Part shown: positions 14,178 through 22,604 of the stretch, one piece after another
How the letters are laid out: each line of letters starts with the position of its first letter
How positions within the stretch are numbered: position 1 is the stretch's first letter
Source of the DNA: JBDXHU01 sp039989475
Lineage (GTDB): Bacteria > Pseudomonadota > Gammaproteobacteria > Pseudomonadales > Halieaceae
Length of the DNA stretch: 64,000 bases
NCBI GenBank assembly: GCA_039989475.1
Contig: JBDXHU010000009.1
Coordinates: 248,001-312,000 of the forward strand
Direction of reading: 5' to 3'
Translations under genes and position numbers: made by a program
Notes under the pieces: model-generated
What the model saw: only the letters and a program-made list of their open reading frames with translations
What the model was told of the DNA's origin: nothing
Database searches by the model: none

Positions 14178-16568
14178 TTAGTTACGCAGCTCAGCTTTGT
14201 AAGTTTTTATAAGCAGATCAATCACTTGATCCACACTTTTATTCACATCTTCATCGCTAAGGGTGCGTGAAGAATCACGGAATGTCAAACCCAATGCCAA
14301 ACTTTTTCTTTTAGGATCAATGCCTTTGCCCTCATATACGTCAAAGAGCCTTAAGTCTGTAAGGTAAGTTCCTGCCACTGTTCGAACATTTTCCAGGAGC
14401 TCCCCCGCGGCCACCGACTTATCCACAAGCACGGCCAGATCTCGCCGTATCTCGGGGAAGCGAGACAGCTCCTCGAAGGCCGGCAGACGCGCCGCCAGCA
14501 AGGGTTCCAGGTCGACTTCGAAGACGTATACCGGCTGCGCCAGGTCGTAGCGAGCCTGCAATTCCGGGTGCAGTGCACCGACGTATCCGACCAGCGCCTC
14601 GCCCTTGTAAACGGCAGCCGTCTGGCCCGGGTGTAAACCCTCTCGCTCAGCGGCCTTGAAGCGGAAGCTGGCCTCGTCGTCACCCAGGGCCAGCAGGGTT
14701 TCCAGGTCGCCCTTGATATCGTAGAAGTCGACCAGGTTGCCGGACTCGGTCCAGTTTTCCGGCTCGCGACGCCCGCTGATGACACCCGCCAGGGTCGGCC
14801 GCTGCACCAGGGATGCCATATCGGACACGTCCCCGCCGGGAATAAAACGAAGCCCGGTTTCAAACAAGCGCACCCGGTGTTGCTGGCGCGCCGTATTATG
14901 GGCCAGGGCCCGCATCAATCCAGGCAACAGGCTGGTACGCATCACCGCCAGGTCCGCCGAGATCGGGTTGGAAACCGGTACCGGGGTCAGGTCGGGGTCA
15001 AATGCGGCCTGCCAGGCCGGATCCACAAAACTGTAGGTCACGGCCTCCTGGTAATCCCGGGCCATCAGGCGGCGGCGCAGGGCGCGCAGGCTCAACTGCT
15101 CTTCCGGCCGGTCCTTGATCACCAGGTCGCCGTGGATATGGCTGACCGGCAGATTGTTATAACCGTAGACCCGGGCCAGTTCTTCCAGCAGATCCGCCTC
15201 GATGGCGATATCCACGCGCCAGCTGGGTACATCGGTCTCCCAGCCACTGTCGGTGTTGCGCACCACCAGACCGAGGCCGGCAAAAATACGCTCCACTTCC
15301 GCATCATCCATGGCGAAGCCGAGCATGCGCTCGATCCGATCACGACGCAGCTGTACTGGTTGGTAGTTGGGTAAATCAGCTTCATTCACGGTGTCGACCA
15401 GGGGGCCGGCTTCGCCACCACACCACTCCAGCAACAAGGCCGTCGCGCGTTCGATCACCCTGGCCTGCATCGCGAAATCAGCACCGCGCTCGAAGCGGTG
15501 CGAGGCATCGGTATGCAAGCCATAGGCCCGGGCCTTACCGGCAATCGCCTCTGGCTTCCACCAGGCCGCCTCGAGCAGAAGATCGGTAGTGGACTCACTC
15601 ACCGCCGTGGATTCGCCACCCATGATACCGGCCATTGAGACCGCGCCACTGTCATCGGCTACCACCACAGTATCCGCGCTTAGCTCCACAGACTGGCCAT
15701 TGAGCAGTTCCAGTGGCTCAGCCGCTGTGGCCAGGCGCACAGTGATACCGCCCTGTAACTTTGCCAGGTCGAAGGCGTGCATGGGCTGGCCCAGTTCGAG
15801 CATCACGTAATTGGTTACATCCACCACGGCATCAATTGGCCGCAGTCCCGCCCGGCGAATTCGCTCTTGCACGTGCAGGGGACTGGGACGGGTGATATCG
15901 ATACCGCGAATAACACGGGCCACGAAGCGCGGACAGGCATCTCCCGCTTGCAGGCTGACCGGAAAGGTATCGTCAATGGTTGCTGCCACCGAATCGATCA
16001 CCGGCGCCTTGACCTCGGTCTGGGTGAGCAGGCCCACTTCCCGGGCGATGCCGCTCATACCGAGGCAATCGGCGCGGTTGGGGGTCAGGTCGATTTCGAC
16101 AACCTGGTCTTCCAGCGCAAGGTATTGCCGCAGGTCGGTACCCACAGGTGCATCAGCCGCCAGCGCCATGAGGCCATCGGCATCTTCGCCCAGTTGCAGT
16201 TCAGCGCCGGAGCAGAGCATGCCCTGGGATTCGATACCACGCAGCTTGGCTTTCTTGATCTTGAAATCACCGGGCAATGTCGCACCGACCACGGCCAGGG
16301 GTGCCTTCAGCCCTTTCTCGGCATTGGGGGCACCACAGACAATCTGTACCTGCTCACTGCCAGTATCGACCTGGCAGACGCGCAGCTTGTCCGCATCCGG
16401 GTGGGGCTCGCAGGCCACAATCTCGGCTACCAGCACACCCTCAAATTCACCCGCCACCGGCTCTATGCCATCGACTTCCATGCCGGCCATGGTAACCAGG
16501 TGGGCCAATTCCTCGGTGCCGATAGTGGGATTAACCCACTCCCGCAGCCACTGTTCGCTAAATTTCAT
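14178..16568 (-). CDS. pheT: Phenylalanyl-tRNA synthetase beta subunit
   Basis: The 796-residue beta chain of the (alpha-beta)2 phenylalanyl-tRNA synthetase. Visible in order: N-terminal tRNA-binding OB domain (about 40-150, with LRVCQVDTG and QIVCGAPN), B1/B5 domains, B3/B4 editing region (about 210-360), the inactive synthetase-like core and the C-terminal anticodon-binding ferredoxin-like domain (final ~95 residues, from LSRFPEIRRDLAVLVD). Length is normal for bacteria. It starts 8 nt after pheS ends and is followed by ihfA. Confidence 0.97.
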   Translation of the reverse strand: MKFSEQWLREWVNPTIGTEELAHLVTMAGMEVDGIEPVAGEFEGVLVAEIVACEPHPDADKLRVCQVDTGSEQVQIVCGAPNAEKGLKAPLAVVGATLPGDFKIKKAKLRGIESQGMLCSGAELQLGEDADGLMALAADAPVGTDLRQYLALEDQVVEIDLTPNRADCLGMSGIAREVGLLTQTEVKAPVIDSVAATIDDTFPVSLQAGDACPRFVARVIRGIDITRPSPLHVQERIRRAGLRPIDAVVDVTNYVMLELGQPMHAFDLAKLQGGITVRLATAAEPLELLNGQSVELSADTVVVADDSGAVSMAGIMGGESTAVSESTTDLLLEAAWWKPEAIAGKARAYGLHTDASHRFERGADFAMQARVIERATALLLEWCGGEAGPLVDTVNEADLPNYQPVQLRRDRIERMLGFAMDDAEVERIFAGLGLVVRNTDSGWETDVPSWRVDIAIEADLLEELARVYGYNNLPVSHIHGDLVIKDRPEEQLSLRALRRRLMARDYQEAVTYSFVDPAWQAAFDPDLTPVPVSNPISADLAVMRTSLLPGLMRALAHNTARQQHRVRLFETGLRFIPGGDVSDMASLVQRPTLAGVISGRREPENWTESGNLVDFYDIKGDLETLLALGDDEASFRFKAAEREGLHPGQTAAVYKGEALVGYVGALHPELQARYDLAQPVYVFEVDLEPLLAARLPAFEELSRFPEIRRDLAVLVDKSVAAGELLENVRTVAGTYLTDLRLFDVYEGKGIDPKRKSLALGLTFRDSSRTLSDEDVNKSVDQVIDLLIKTYKAELRN

Positions 16569-16576
16569 GTCCGTTC

Positions 16577-17596
16577 CTATTTAAACTGTTCGAGGAATCG
16601 CAGGTCGTTGTCGAAGAAAATCCGCAGATCGCTGACGCCATAGCGCAGCATGGCCAGGCGCTCGACACCCATGCCAAAGGCGAAGCCGGCGTATTTGTCA
16701 CTATCGATTTTGGAACACTCCAACACATTGGGGTGCACCATGCCGCAACCCATAACCTCCAGCCAGCCAGTGTGGCTGCACACGCGGCAGCCATCGCCGC
16801 CACACATTACACACTGGATATCGGCCTCGGCCGAGGGCTCGGTGAAGGGGAAATAGCTGGGGCGAAACCGCACCGCCAGTTGGTCATTCTCAAAAAAGGC
16901 ATGCAGGAACTCAATGATAATGCCCTTGAGGTCGGCGAAGCTGGATTGCTCGTCGATCAGCAGACCCTCCACCTGGTGGAACATGGGCGTGTGGGTCAGG
17001 TCGGAGTCGCAGCGATACACGCGACCCGGGCAGATCACGCGGATCGGCGGCGCCTGGGTTTCCATCACCCGCACCTGCACCGGCGAGGTATGGGTCCGCA
17101 ACACGGTGTTCTCGTCTATATAGAAGGTGTCATGGTCAGCCCGGGCCGGGTGGTTGGGTGGGAAATTCAGCGCCTCGAAGTTGTGGTAGTCATCTTCGAT
17201 CTCCGGGCCTTCAACCACGTCGAAGCCAATCGCACTGAAAAAGTCTTCCATGCGCTCGATGGTGCGCGTGACCGGGTGCAAACCACCGGTACCGGCCTGG
17301 CGACCCTCAAGGCTGACATCGATGCGTTCACCGGCCAGCTTTTCGGCCACTGCCGCGGCATCCAGTTCGCTCTTGCGGGCGCCGATCAGGTCCTGCAGCT
17401 CCTGCTTGACCACGTTGATCCGGGCACCGGCCTGGGGCCGCTCTTCGGCGGACAGTTTGCCAAGCCCTTTCAGCAAGGCGGTGATCTGGCCTTTCTTGCC
17501 CAGGTATTCCACCCGCAGTGTTTCCAGCGCCTGGCCTTCGGTGGCGGTGCTGATGGCGGCCTTGGCGGCGCTGGCTAACTTTTCCAGGTCTTCCAT
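16577..17596 (-). CDS. pheS: Phenylalanyl-tRNA synthetase alpha subunit
   Basis: Catalytic alpha chain, 339 residues from the ATG at 17596 (MEDLEKLASAA), chosen because GGGAAG lies upstream and the family begins here; the frame continues upstream to 17680 but those codons have no family match. An N-terminal coiled coil (1-85) is followed by the class II core with motif 2 (RVYRCDSDLTHTPMFHQVEG) and motif 3 near GMGVERLAML at the end. The GxGxR/RxxR environment for ATP and phenylalanine is intact. First gene of the pheS-pheT-ihfA run, preceded by a terminator and hairpin-rich leader. Confidence 0.96.
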   Translation of the reverse strand: MEDLEKLASAAKAAISTATEGQALETLRVEYLGKKGQITALLKGLGKLSAEERPQAGARINVVKQELQDLIGARKSELDAAAVAEKLAGERIDVSLEGRQAGTGGLHPVTRTIERMEDFFSAIGFDVVEGPEIEDDYHNFEALNFPPNHPARADHDTFYIDENTVLRTHTSPVQVRVMETQAPPIRVICPGRVYRCDSDLTHTPMFHQVEGLLIDEQSSFADLKGIIIEFLHAFFENDQLAVRFRPSYFPFTEPSAEADIQCVMCGGDGCRVCSHTGWLEVMGCGMVHPNVLECSKIDSDKYAGFAFGMGVERLAMLRYGVSDLRIFFDNDLRFLEQFK

Positions 17597-17653
17597 ATAC
17601 TTCCCGTTGTTGTGTAGGGTCAGCGGTGTTCTCTTGGCTGGGGTCAGCGGAGT

Positions 17654-17731
17654 GTGGATAACTGCATTGCAGTTACCCACATCACCGCTTACCCCGGCAT
17701 CCTATCGGCCTTTGAGGCCTCTGGGATGCCT
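17654..17731 (-). promoter_or_regulatory. Hairpin-rich leader of pheST
   Basis: Between the rplT terminator and pheS are two strong dyads. One is a near-perfect palindrome of GTGG-TAACTGCA arms at about 17654-17681 (one mismatch). The other is GGCATCC/GGATGCC (17697-17731) enclosing GGCCT/AGGCC. Neither is followed by a T-run on the minus strand. No Phe-rich leader peptide like E. coli pheM is visible. An operator or RNA control element of the synthetase operon is likely. Confidence 0.45.
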
Positions 17732-17733
17732 CC

Positions 17734-17773
17734 AAAAAAAAAGGGGAAGACGGCTTAGCCCTCTTCCCCTTTT
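17734..17773 (-). terminator. Rho-independent terminator after rplT
   Basis: AAAAGGGGAAGA (17739-17750) pairs perfectly with TCTTCCCCTTTT (17762-17773) around an 11-nt loop. On the minus strand the stem runs into a nine-T tract (17742-17734). It separates the infC-rpmI-rplT transcript from pheST. Confidence 0.9.
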
Positions 17774-17794
17774 CCTGCTGCGCTCGGGTCGGGC

Positions 17795-18151
17795 TTAGGC
17801 CAATGCGGCCTTCGCTTGCTCCACGATCGCTGTAAAAGCCGGCTTGTCATGAACAGCCAGGTCCGCCAGTACACGGCGATCCAGGCCGATCTCGGCCTTC
17901 TTCAGACCATTGATCAGACGGCTATAGCTCAGGCCATTGGCACGAGACTGGGCATTGATACGCGTGATCCACAGCGAGCGAAACTGACGCTTGCGCTGAC
18001 GACGGTCACGGTAGGCATATTGTCCAGCCTTGGTTACAGCCTGCTTGGCCACGCGGAAAATGCGTGAACGAGCGCCGTAATAACCCTTGGCCTGCTTGAG
18101 TACTTTCTTGTGACGGCGGCGAGCCACCACTCCACGTTTTACACGGGGCAT
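17795..18151 (-). CDS. rplT: 50S ribosomal protein L20
   Basis: A 118-residue, very basic L20 that binds 23S rRNA early in 50S assembly. The start MPRVKRGVVARRRHKKVLK and the core YRDRRQRKRQFRSLWI are diagnostic. Length is standard. It follows rpmI after 26 nt and is closed by a strong terminator. In E. coli L20 represses rpmI-rplT translation; whether the RNA pseudoknot exists here was not worked out. Confidence 0.98.
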   Translation of the reverse strand: MPRVKRGVVARRRHKKVLKQAKGYYGARSRIFRVAKQAVTKAGQYAYRDRRQRKRQFRSLWITRINAQSRANGLSYSRLINGLKKAEIGLDRRVLADLAVHDKPAFTAIVEQAKAALA

Positions 18152-18177
18152 AGTCTATTCCTCCTTAATAATGGCTA

Positions 18178-18372
18178 TCAGCGCGCCCGCAACATGCGGT
18201 CAATCAGCACCTTGTCGTTGGCATGTACCTGGGAGGTACCGCGCAACTGGCGCTTACGCTTGGTAGTCATCTTCGTGAGAATGTGACTCTTGTTGGCACT
18301 TTTACGCTTATAACCGCTGGCGGTCTTTTTAAAGCGCTTGGCTGCCCCACTGTGAATTTTAGCTTTTGGCAT
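18178..18372 (-). CDS. rpmI: 50S ribosomal protein L35
   Basis: A 64-residue basic L35 (MPKAKIHSGAAKRFKKT, ending VLIDRMLRAR), standard length. It lies between infC and rplT in the conserved infC-rpmI-rplT operon. The spacing to infC is 58 nt. Confidence 0.98.
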   Translation of the reverse strand: MPKAKIHSGAAKRFKKTASGYKRKSANKSHILTKMTTKRKRQLRGTSQVHANDKVLIDRMLRAR

Positions 18373-18430
18373 AACAAACTCCGCATTTGTAGAGTATTAA
18401 TAAAATAGAACCTAGGGCATTCACAGGCCG

Positions 18431-18961
18431 CTAGTTCTTCTTCTTTGGGGCAATAACCATCGTTAGTTGCCGGCCTTCCATTTTCGGGAATTGCTCGACA
18501 TTACCTAACTCTGCCAGATCAGCTTCTACTCGTTTGAGTAGCTCCATGCCGATTTCCTGGTGGGCCATTTCTCGTCCGCGATAGCGAAGTGTTACTTTGG
18601 CCTTGTCCCCGTTTTCAAGGAAACGTACCAGGTTGCGTAGTTTTACCTGGTAATCCCCTTCCTCCGTCCCTGGACGAAACTTCATTTCTTTAATCTGTGT
18701 ACGCTTCTGCTTCTTCTTCTGGGCAGACTTTTGTTTCTTGGCTTCGAACACATGCTTGCCATAGTCCATGATCTTGCAAACTATGGGGTCAGCATCTGTA
18801 ATCTTCACCAGATCAAGACTGGCGGCCTCCGCGGCGCTGCGGGCTTCAGCTATTGGCACGATACCCACTTGTTCTCCATCGGCTGCAATGAGTCTTACCT
18901 CACTGGCTTCGATTTCCTCATTTATCAGCGCTCGCTTGCTCTTGCCTGTATCTTTCTTAAT
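18431..18961 (-). CDS. infC: Translation initiation factor IF-3, ATT start
   Basis: IF-3 keeps 30S subunits free and proofreads the start codon. The first ATG in frame (18868) would cut off about 31 residues of the N-domain. Extending upstream gives a normal 176-residue protein starting at ATT 18961 (minus strand), reading IKKDTGKSKRALINEEI, with GGAG 9 nt upstream. The N-domain (ALINEEIEASEVRLI) and C-domain (IMDYGKHVFEAKKQK, ending MVIAPKKKN) are intact. AUU starts on infC are the known basis of IF-3 autoregulation, so the rare start fits the family. It lies downstream of thrS with a 143-nt gap. Confidence 0.95.
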   Translation of the reverse strand: MKKDTGKSKRALINEEIEASEVRLIAADGEQVGIVPIAEARSAAEAASLDLVKITDADPIVCKIMDYGKHVFEAKKQKSAQKKKQKRTQIKEMKFRPGTEEGDYQVKLRNLVRFLENGDKAKVTLRYRGREMAHQEIGMELLKRVEADLAELGNVEQFPKMEGRQLTMVIAPKKKN

Positions 18962-19104
18962 CGGTGATTTCTCCGTTAAATCGTAAATATGCCCACGCTC
19001 GCACGAGTGGCATTACTGAGCCGCGCGATTGTATAGAGGTTAGGCCCGTTTCACAACCCCTGAGAGGCTGTAATAAAACGGGCAAAGCCTTTGATTTATA
19101 AGGC

Positions 19105-21015
19105 TTACAGACGCTTGTCGACCTCGCCCTGCAGGCGCTCGGCAAAGGCCTCGATAGAAAGGCTGCCAAGATCTTCCCCGGTACGGGTACGAACCGCCAC
19201 GGTGCCCTCTTCCATCTCCCGGTCACCTACCACCAACAGGTAGGGAATGCGCTGTATGGTGTGCTCCCGAATCTTGAAGCCGACCTTCTCGTTACGCAGG
19301 TCGGTGTCGACCCGGAAACCCATAGCATTGAGCTGGTCGCAGACCTGGCCGGCATAGGCCGACTGGTGGTCGGTGATGTTCAGCACCACCGCCTGCTCCG
19401 GCGCCAGCCAGACCGGGAAATTGCCCTCGAAGTGCTCGATCAGAATGCCGATGAAGCGCTCGAAAGAACCCAGGATCGCGCGGTGCAACATGACCGGCGT
19501 CTGGCGTGAGCCGTCTTCGGCCACGTACTGGGCATCGAGGCGTCCCGGCATGGAGAAGTCCACCTGCAAGGTGCCCAACTGCCAGACCCGGCCAATACAG
19601 TCTTTCAGGGAGAACTCGATCTTGGGTCCGTAGAAGGCGCCCTCACCCGGTAACTCTTCCCAGGGCAGGCCCTGGGCATCGAGTGCGTCGGCCAGGGCTT
19701 TCTCGGCCCGGTCCCAGTCGGCATCACTACCCACCCGCTGTTCCGGGCGGGTGGAGAGACGGTAAATCATATCCGGCTCGCCAAAGAAGTCCTTGTAGAC
19801 CTCGTGCAGGAAGTCGATGAAGGTCGAGCTCTCGTCCTGGACCTGCTCTTCGGTACAAAAGATATGGGCGTCGTCCTGCACAAAGCCGCGCACGCGCATG
19901 ATGCCGTGCAGGGAGCCCGAGGGCTCGTTGCGGTGACAGGAACCAAACTCGGCCAGGCGCAGGGGCAGGTCGCGGTAAGATTTCAGGCCCTGGTTGAACA
20001 CCTGCACGTGACAGGGGCAGTTCATGGGCTTGATCGCGAAATTACGATCCTCGGCATTGAGCATGAACATGTCGTCGCCGAACTTGTCGGCGTGGCCGGA
20101 TTTTTCCCACAGGGACAGGTCGACGATTTGCGGCGTCTTGATCTCCTGGTAGCCGTGCTCGCGCTGGGTCTTGCGCATGTACTGCTCGATGGCCTGGTAG
20201 ATACTCCAGCCCCGCGGGTGCCAGAAAACCATACCCGGCGCCTCTTCCTGGGTATGGAACAGGTCGAGCTTCTTGGCAATCTTGCGGTGGTCGCGCTTCT
20301 CCGCCTCTTCAATCCGGCGCAGGTAGGCCTTGAGTTCTTTCTTGTTGCGCCAGGCGGTGCCATAAACCCGCTGCAGCATTTCGTTGTTGGAGTCGCCACG
20401 CCAGTAGGCGCCGGCCACCTTGGTCAGCTTGAACGCCTGCAGCTTGCCGGTGCTGGGCACGTGGGGGCCGCGGCACAGGTCCATCCAGGGGCCCTGGCGA
20501 TAAACGCTGATCTCTTCCCCCTCAGGCAGGTCTTCGATGATCTGGACCTTGTAGTGCTCGCCCATATTGCGGAACTCTTCGATCGCATGCTCGCGACTCA
20601 TGACCAGGCGCTCCACAGCGACATCATTCTTGACGATCTCCGCCATGCGCTGCTCAATTTTCTCCAGGTCTTCCGGGTCGAAGCTTTTGCCTGAGGCAAA
20701 GTCGTAGTAGAAGCCGTCTTCAATGACGGGGCCAATCGTGACCTGGACGCCGGGGAACAGCTCCTGCACCGCCATCGCCAGCAAATGCGCTGTGGAATGG
20801 CGGATGACCTCCAGGCCTTCCTCATCGCGGTCGGTAATGATCGCCAACTCGGCGTCAGTCTCGATCAGGTGGGAGGTATCTACCTCGCGGCCATCAACCT
20901 TGCCGGCCAGCGCGGCCTTGGCAAGACCCGGGCCGATATCGGCGGCAACATCAAATACAGAAACAGGATTATCGAAGGCTCGCTGGGAACCGTCGGGCAA
21001 AGTAATAACTGGCAT
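19105..21015 (-). CDS. thrS: Threonyl-tRNA synthetase
   Basis: A 636-residue class II synthetase in normal order: TGS domain (1-62), N2 editing domain with HSTAHLLAMAVQ at about 73-84 and the zinc-like HxxxH pattern, catalytic core (about 240-535) with GSCHRNEPSGSLHGIMRVRGF and CPCHVQVF (zinc Cys), and C-terminal anticodon-binding domain (540-636). It heads the thrS-infC-rpmI-rplT cluster. E. coli ThrS represses itself through a tRNA-like operator; no obvious equivalent was seen in the ~160 bases upstream. Confidence 0.97.
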   Translation of the reverse strand: MPVITLPDGSQRAFDNPVSVFDVAADIGPGLAKAALAGKVDGREVDTSHLIETDAELAIITDRDEEGLEVIRHSTAHLLAMAVQELFPGVQVTIGPVIEDGFYYDFASGKSFDPEDLEKIEQRMAEIVKNDVAVERLVMSREHAIEEFRNMGEHYKVQIIEDLPEGEEISVYRQGPWMDLCRGPHVPSTGKLQAFKLTKVAGAYWRGDSNNEMLQRVYGTAWRNKKELKAYLRRIEEAEKRDHRKIAKKLDLFHTQEEAPGMVFWHPRGWSIYQAIEQYMRKTQREHGYQEIKTPQIVDLSLWEKSGHADKFGDDMFMLNAEDRNFAIKPMNCPCHVQVFNQGLKSYRDLPLRLAEFGSCHRNEPSGSLHGIMRVRGFVQDDAHIFCTEEQVQDESSTFIDFLHEVYKDFFGEPDMIYRLSTRPEQRVGSDADWDRAEKALADALDAQGLPWEELPGEGAFYGPKIEFSLKDCIGRVWQLGTLQVDFSMPGRLDAQYVAEDGSRQTPVMLHRAILGSFERFIGILIEHFEGNFPVWLAPEQAVVLNITDHQSAYAGQVCDQLNAMGFRVDTDLRNEKVGFKIREHTIQRIPYLLVVGDREMEEGTVAVRTRTGEDLGSLSIEAFAERLQGEVDKRL

Positions 21016-21272
21016 GGTATCGAGTCCCTTTCCAGTGGTGGCCCCTACTGAGGGTCACGTGCAGGTTTATTTGTCTGAAATCGCCCCGCCTGCCAGCAGC
21101 ACCATACGAGTAGTGCCTCAACTGGCCGCATGACGATTTCGATGAGGCGGGCATCTTAACACAGTGCAGGCCCCGGATTTAGGTGATTTTGCGCGGAATT
21201 GATCGAAATCGGGCCGTCGCTACGGGCCGCAGAAGGTCACACTTGGTCCAGCAAGAATTCAAGGAAATTGCC

Positions 21273-21575
21273 ATGCAACCAAAATGCAACCATAATACAA
21301 CCATCACCCACCAGCGTGAGATGCGAACCGTGCCGTCCATCACCCTGAAGAACATTCCCGAAACGCTTTACCTGGCCCTGAAACAGCGGGCAGAAACACA
21401 CCACCGCTCCCTCAATGGCGAGGTGATTTCCTGTCTCGAAGAGGTCGCCATGCCAAGGCGAATATCCCGGGAGGACATCGCCGAACAGCTACGCGAGATG
21501 CGAGTGGAGATCGGTCCTGGCGTCGCGCTGAGCCCGGCGGAAATGAAGGCGGCGATTGACGAGGGCCGGGAATGA
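21273..21575 (+). CDS. FitA/VapB-type ribbon-helix-helix antitoxin
   Basis: A 100-residue antitoxin with an Arc-like ribbon-helix-helix: PSITLKNIPETLYLALKQRA...HRSLNGEVISCLEE, the FitA-type N-terminal DNA-binding fold; the acidic C-terminus should wrap the toxin. ATG 21273 was chosen for AAGGA 7 nt upstream. ATG 21321 gives the more typical 84 residues but has a poor binding site, and the bases between the two starts form tandem repeats that could be the operator. It overlaps the toxin by 4 nt (ATGA), typical of type II pairs. Confidence 0.88.
   Translation: MQPKCNHNTTITHQREMRTVPSITLKNIPETLYLALKQRAETHHRSLNGEVISCLEEVAMPRRISREDIAEQLREMRVEIGPGVALSPAEMKAAIDEGRE
21274..21306 (+). repeat. Three tandem 11-bp repeats at the antitoxin start
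   Basis: TGCAACCAAAA, TGCAACCATAA and TACAACCATCA lie end to end with one-helical-turn spacing. They precede the second candidate start (21321). Helical phasing suggests an operator for the ribbon-helix-helix antitoxin, which would favour that later start. Confidence 0.5.
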
Positions 21576-21982
21576 TCGTTGCCGACACCAACCTTGCTGC
21601 CTACCTGGCGTTTGAATCGAGCTACTCGCCAGCGGTGCAGGCGCTACACCAGTCAGACTCACACTGGATTGCCCCCCACCTGTGGTTGAGCGAAATTCGC
21701 CAGGTGGTATTAAAACACCTGCGCACCACGGAACTGACTCTACAGCGTGGCCTGTACCAGTTGCACAGGCTGGAAGCGCTGTTTGATGAACGGCTCTATG
21801 AAGTCAGTTCTTCTGAGGTCCTGAGACTTGCCAGCGGAAGTGGCTGTTCAAGTTACGACTGCGAGTTCGTGGCGCTCGCACAGCAGATGAATTGCCAACT
21901 GGTCACCATGGACAAACAAGTGCTGAAAGCCTTTCCAGACACCGCAAGACTACTGGAGAAAAATGGGGTCAGAGTCGATTAA
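21572..21982 (+). CDS. VapC-like PIN-domain toxin
   Basis: A 136-residue PIN ribonuclease of the VapC/FitB type, expected to cleave RNA with a metal site. Acidic residues visible: D5 (VADTN), E41 (WLSEIRQ), D96 (SSYDCEFVALA) and D114 (VTMDKQ). Length is normal. Toxin and antitoxin genes overlap by 4 nt. The last eight codons (KNGVRVD region) and the stop are contributed by a copy of the dispersed REP-like repeat, so the natural C-terminus has been replaced or extended by repeat insertion. Confidence 0.92.
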   Translation: MIVADTNLAAYLAFESSYSPAVQALHQSDSHWIAPHLWLSEIRQVVLKHLRTTELTLQRGLYQLHRLEALFDERLYEVSSSEVLRLASGSGCSSYDCEFVALAQQMNCQLVTMDKQVLKAFPDTARLLEKNGVRVD

Positions 21983-22041
21983 ACAGGGACAGGAATCAGG
22001 GACAGACCATGACTAGTTTCATGGAAAACCTGGTCTGTCCC
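21959..22041. repeat. REP-like composite element (copy 1)
   Basis: Plus-strand copy of a composite repeat: ATGGGGTCAGAGTCGATTAA (motif A), then AGGAATCAGGGACAGACCA (motif B). Motif B forms a hairpin with TGGTCTGTCCC at 22031-22041. A near-complete inverted copy is at 23374-23430. Motif A supplies the toxin stop codon. Confidence 0.75.
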
Positions 22042-22062
22042 CGATTATTCACATTCGATAAA

Positions 22063-22443
22063 TTAGCCGAGTCGATGCAGGGCGCAGATTTTATTGCCAG
22101 AGGGGTCGCGCAGGTAGGCCAGATATAGTCGACCCGCAGCGCCTTCACGTTCTCCGGGCGGTTCTTCACAACTGGTGCCACCGTTGGCGAGACCGGCTGC
22201 GTGCCAGGCATCAGCCATCGCTGGGTCCTTGGCTGCGAAACCGATAGTACTGCCATTACCCGGGCCTGCGGGCTCTCCGTCAATCGGCGTGGTGATGGAG
22301 AAGATGCCGCTCTCCGTGAAATAAAAGACACGACCCTTGTCGTCGAATACGCCGGGCTCAAAACCCATCGCGCCTAACACGGCGTCGTAAAAATCCTTGG
22401 ATGCCTGGACGTCATTGGCGCCCACCATTATGTGACTGTACAT
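22063..22443 (-). CDS. VOC-family (glyoxalase/bleomycin resistance-like) protein
   Basis: A 126-residue vicinal-oxygen-chelate protein: beta-alpha-beta-beta-beta repeats with MYSHIMVGANDVQASKDFYDAVLGAMGF at the start and LYLAYLRDPSGNKICALH at the end, the common YxxDPxGN motif. A metal-binding His (H4) and a C-terminal His-containing strand are present. Substrate unknown; such proteins include dioxygenases, lyases and resistance proteins. It is monocistronic and flanked on both sides by REP-like repeats. Confidence 0.88.
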   Translation of the reverse strand: MYSHIMVGANDVQASKDFYDAVLGAMGFEPGVFDDKGRVFYFTESGIFSITTPIDGEPAGPGNGSTIGFAAKDPAMADAWHAAGLANGGTSCEEPPGEREGAAGRLYLAYLRDPSGNKICALHRLG

Positions 22444-22464
22444 CGCGCTGCTCCAATCTATGTG

Positions 22465-22525
22465 GAAAAAATGGGGTCAGAGTCCATTAAACAGGAAAAA
22501 TGGGGTCAGAGTCGATTAAACAGGG
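22465..22525 (+). repeat. Tandem duplication of REP-like motif A
   Basis: Two copies of AAAAATGGGGTCAGAGTC(C/G)ATTAAACAG in direct orientation with a 29-bp period (cores at 22472 and 22501). Same motif as at 21960 and, inverted, at 23430. Confidence 0.8.
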
Positions 22526-22564
22526 CAGCAAAACATTAAAGCGTTTCAACCGTGCCCCACAAAC

Positions 22565-22593
22565 AAAAGAAGGCCCACCAAAGGGTGGGCCTT
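22565..22593 (-). terminator. Rho-independent terminator of the Cys-rich protein gene
   Basis: AAGGCCCACC (22570-22579) pairs perfectly with GGTGGGCCTT (22584-22593) around a 4-nt loop. On the minus strand it is followed by CTTTTGTTT. Confidence 0.85.
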
Positions 22594-22604
22594 GGTGGCA
22601 CTGG

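Noticed and set aside
15777..16643. Long frames opposite pheT, thrS (19804-20694), uvrB (26872-27879) and gyrA (50892-52016)
   Set aside because: Antisense shadows of GC-rich core genes; third-position bias belongs to the core gene.
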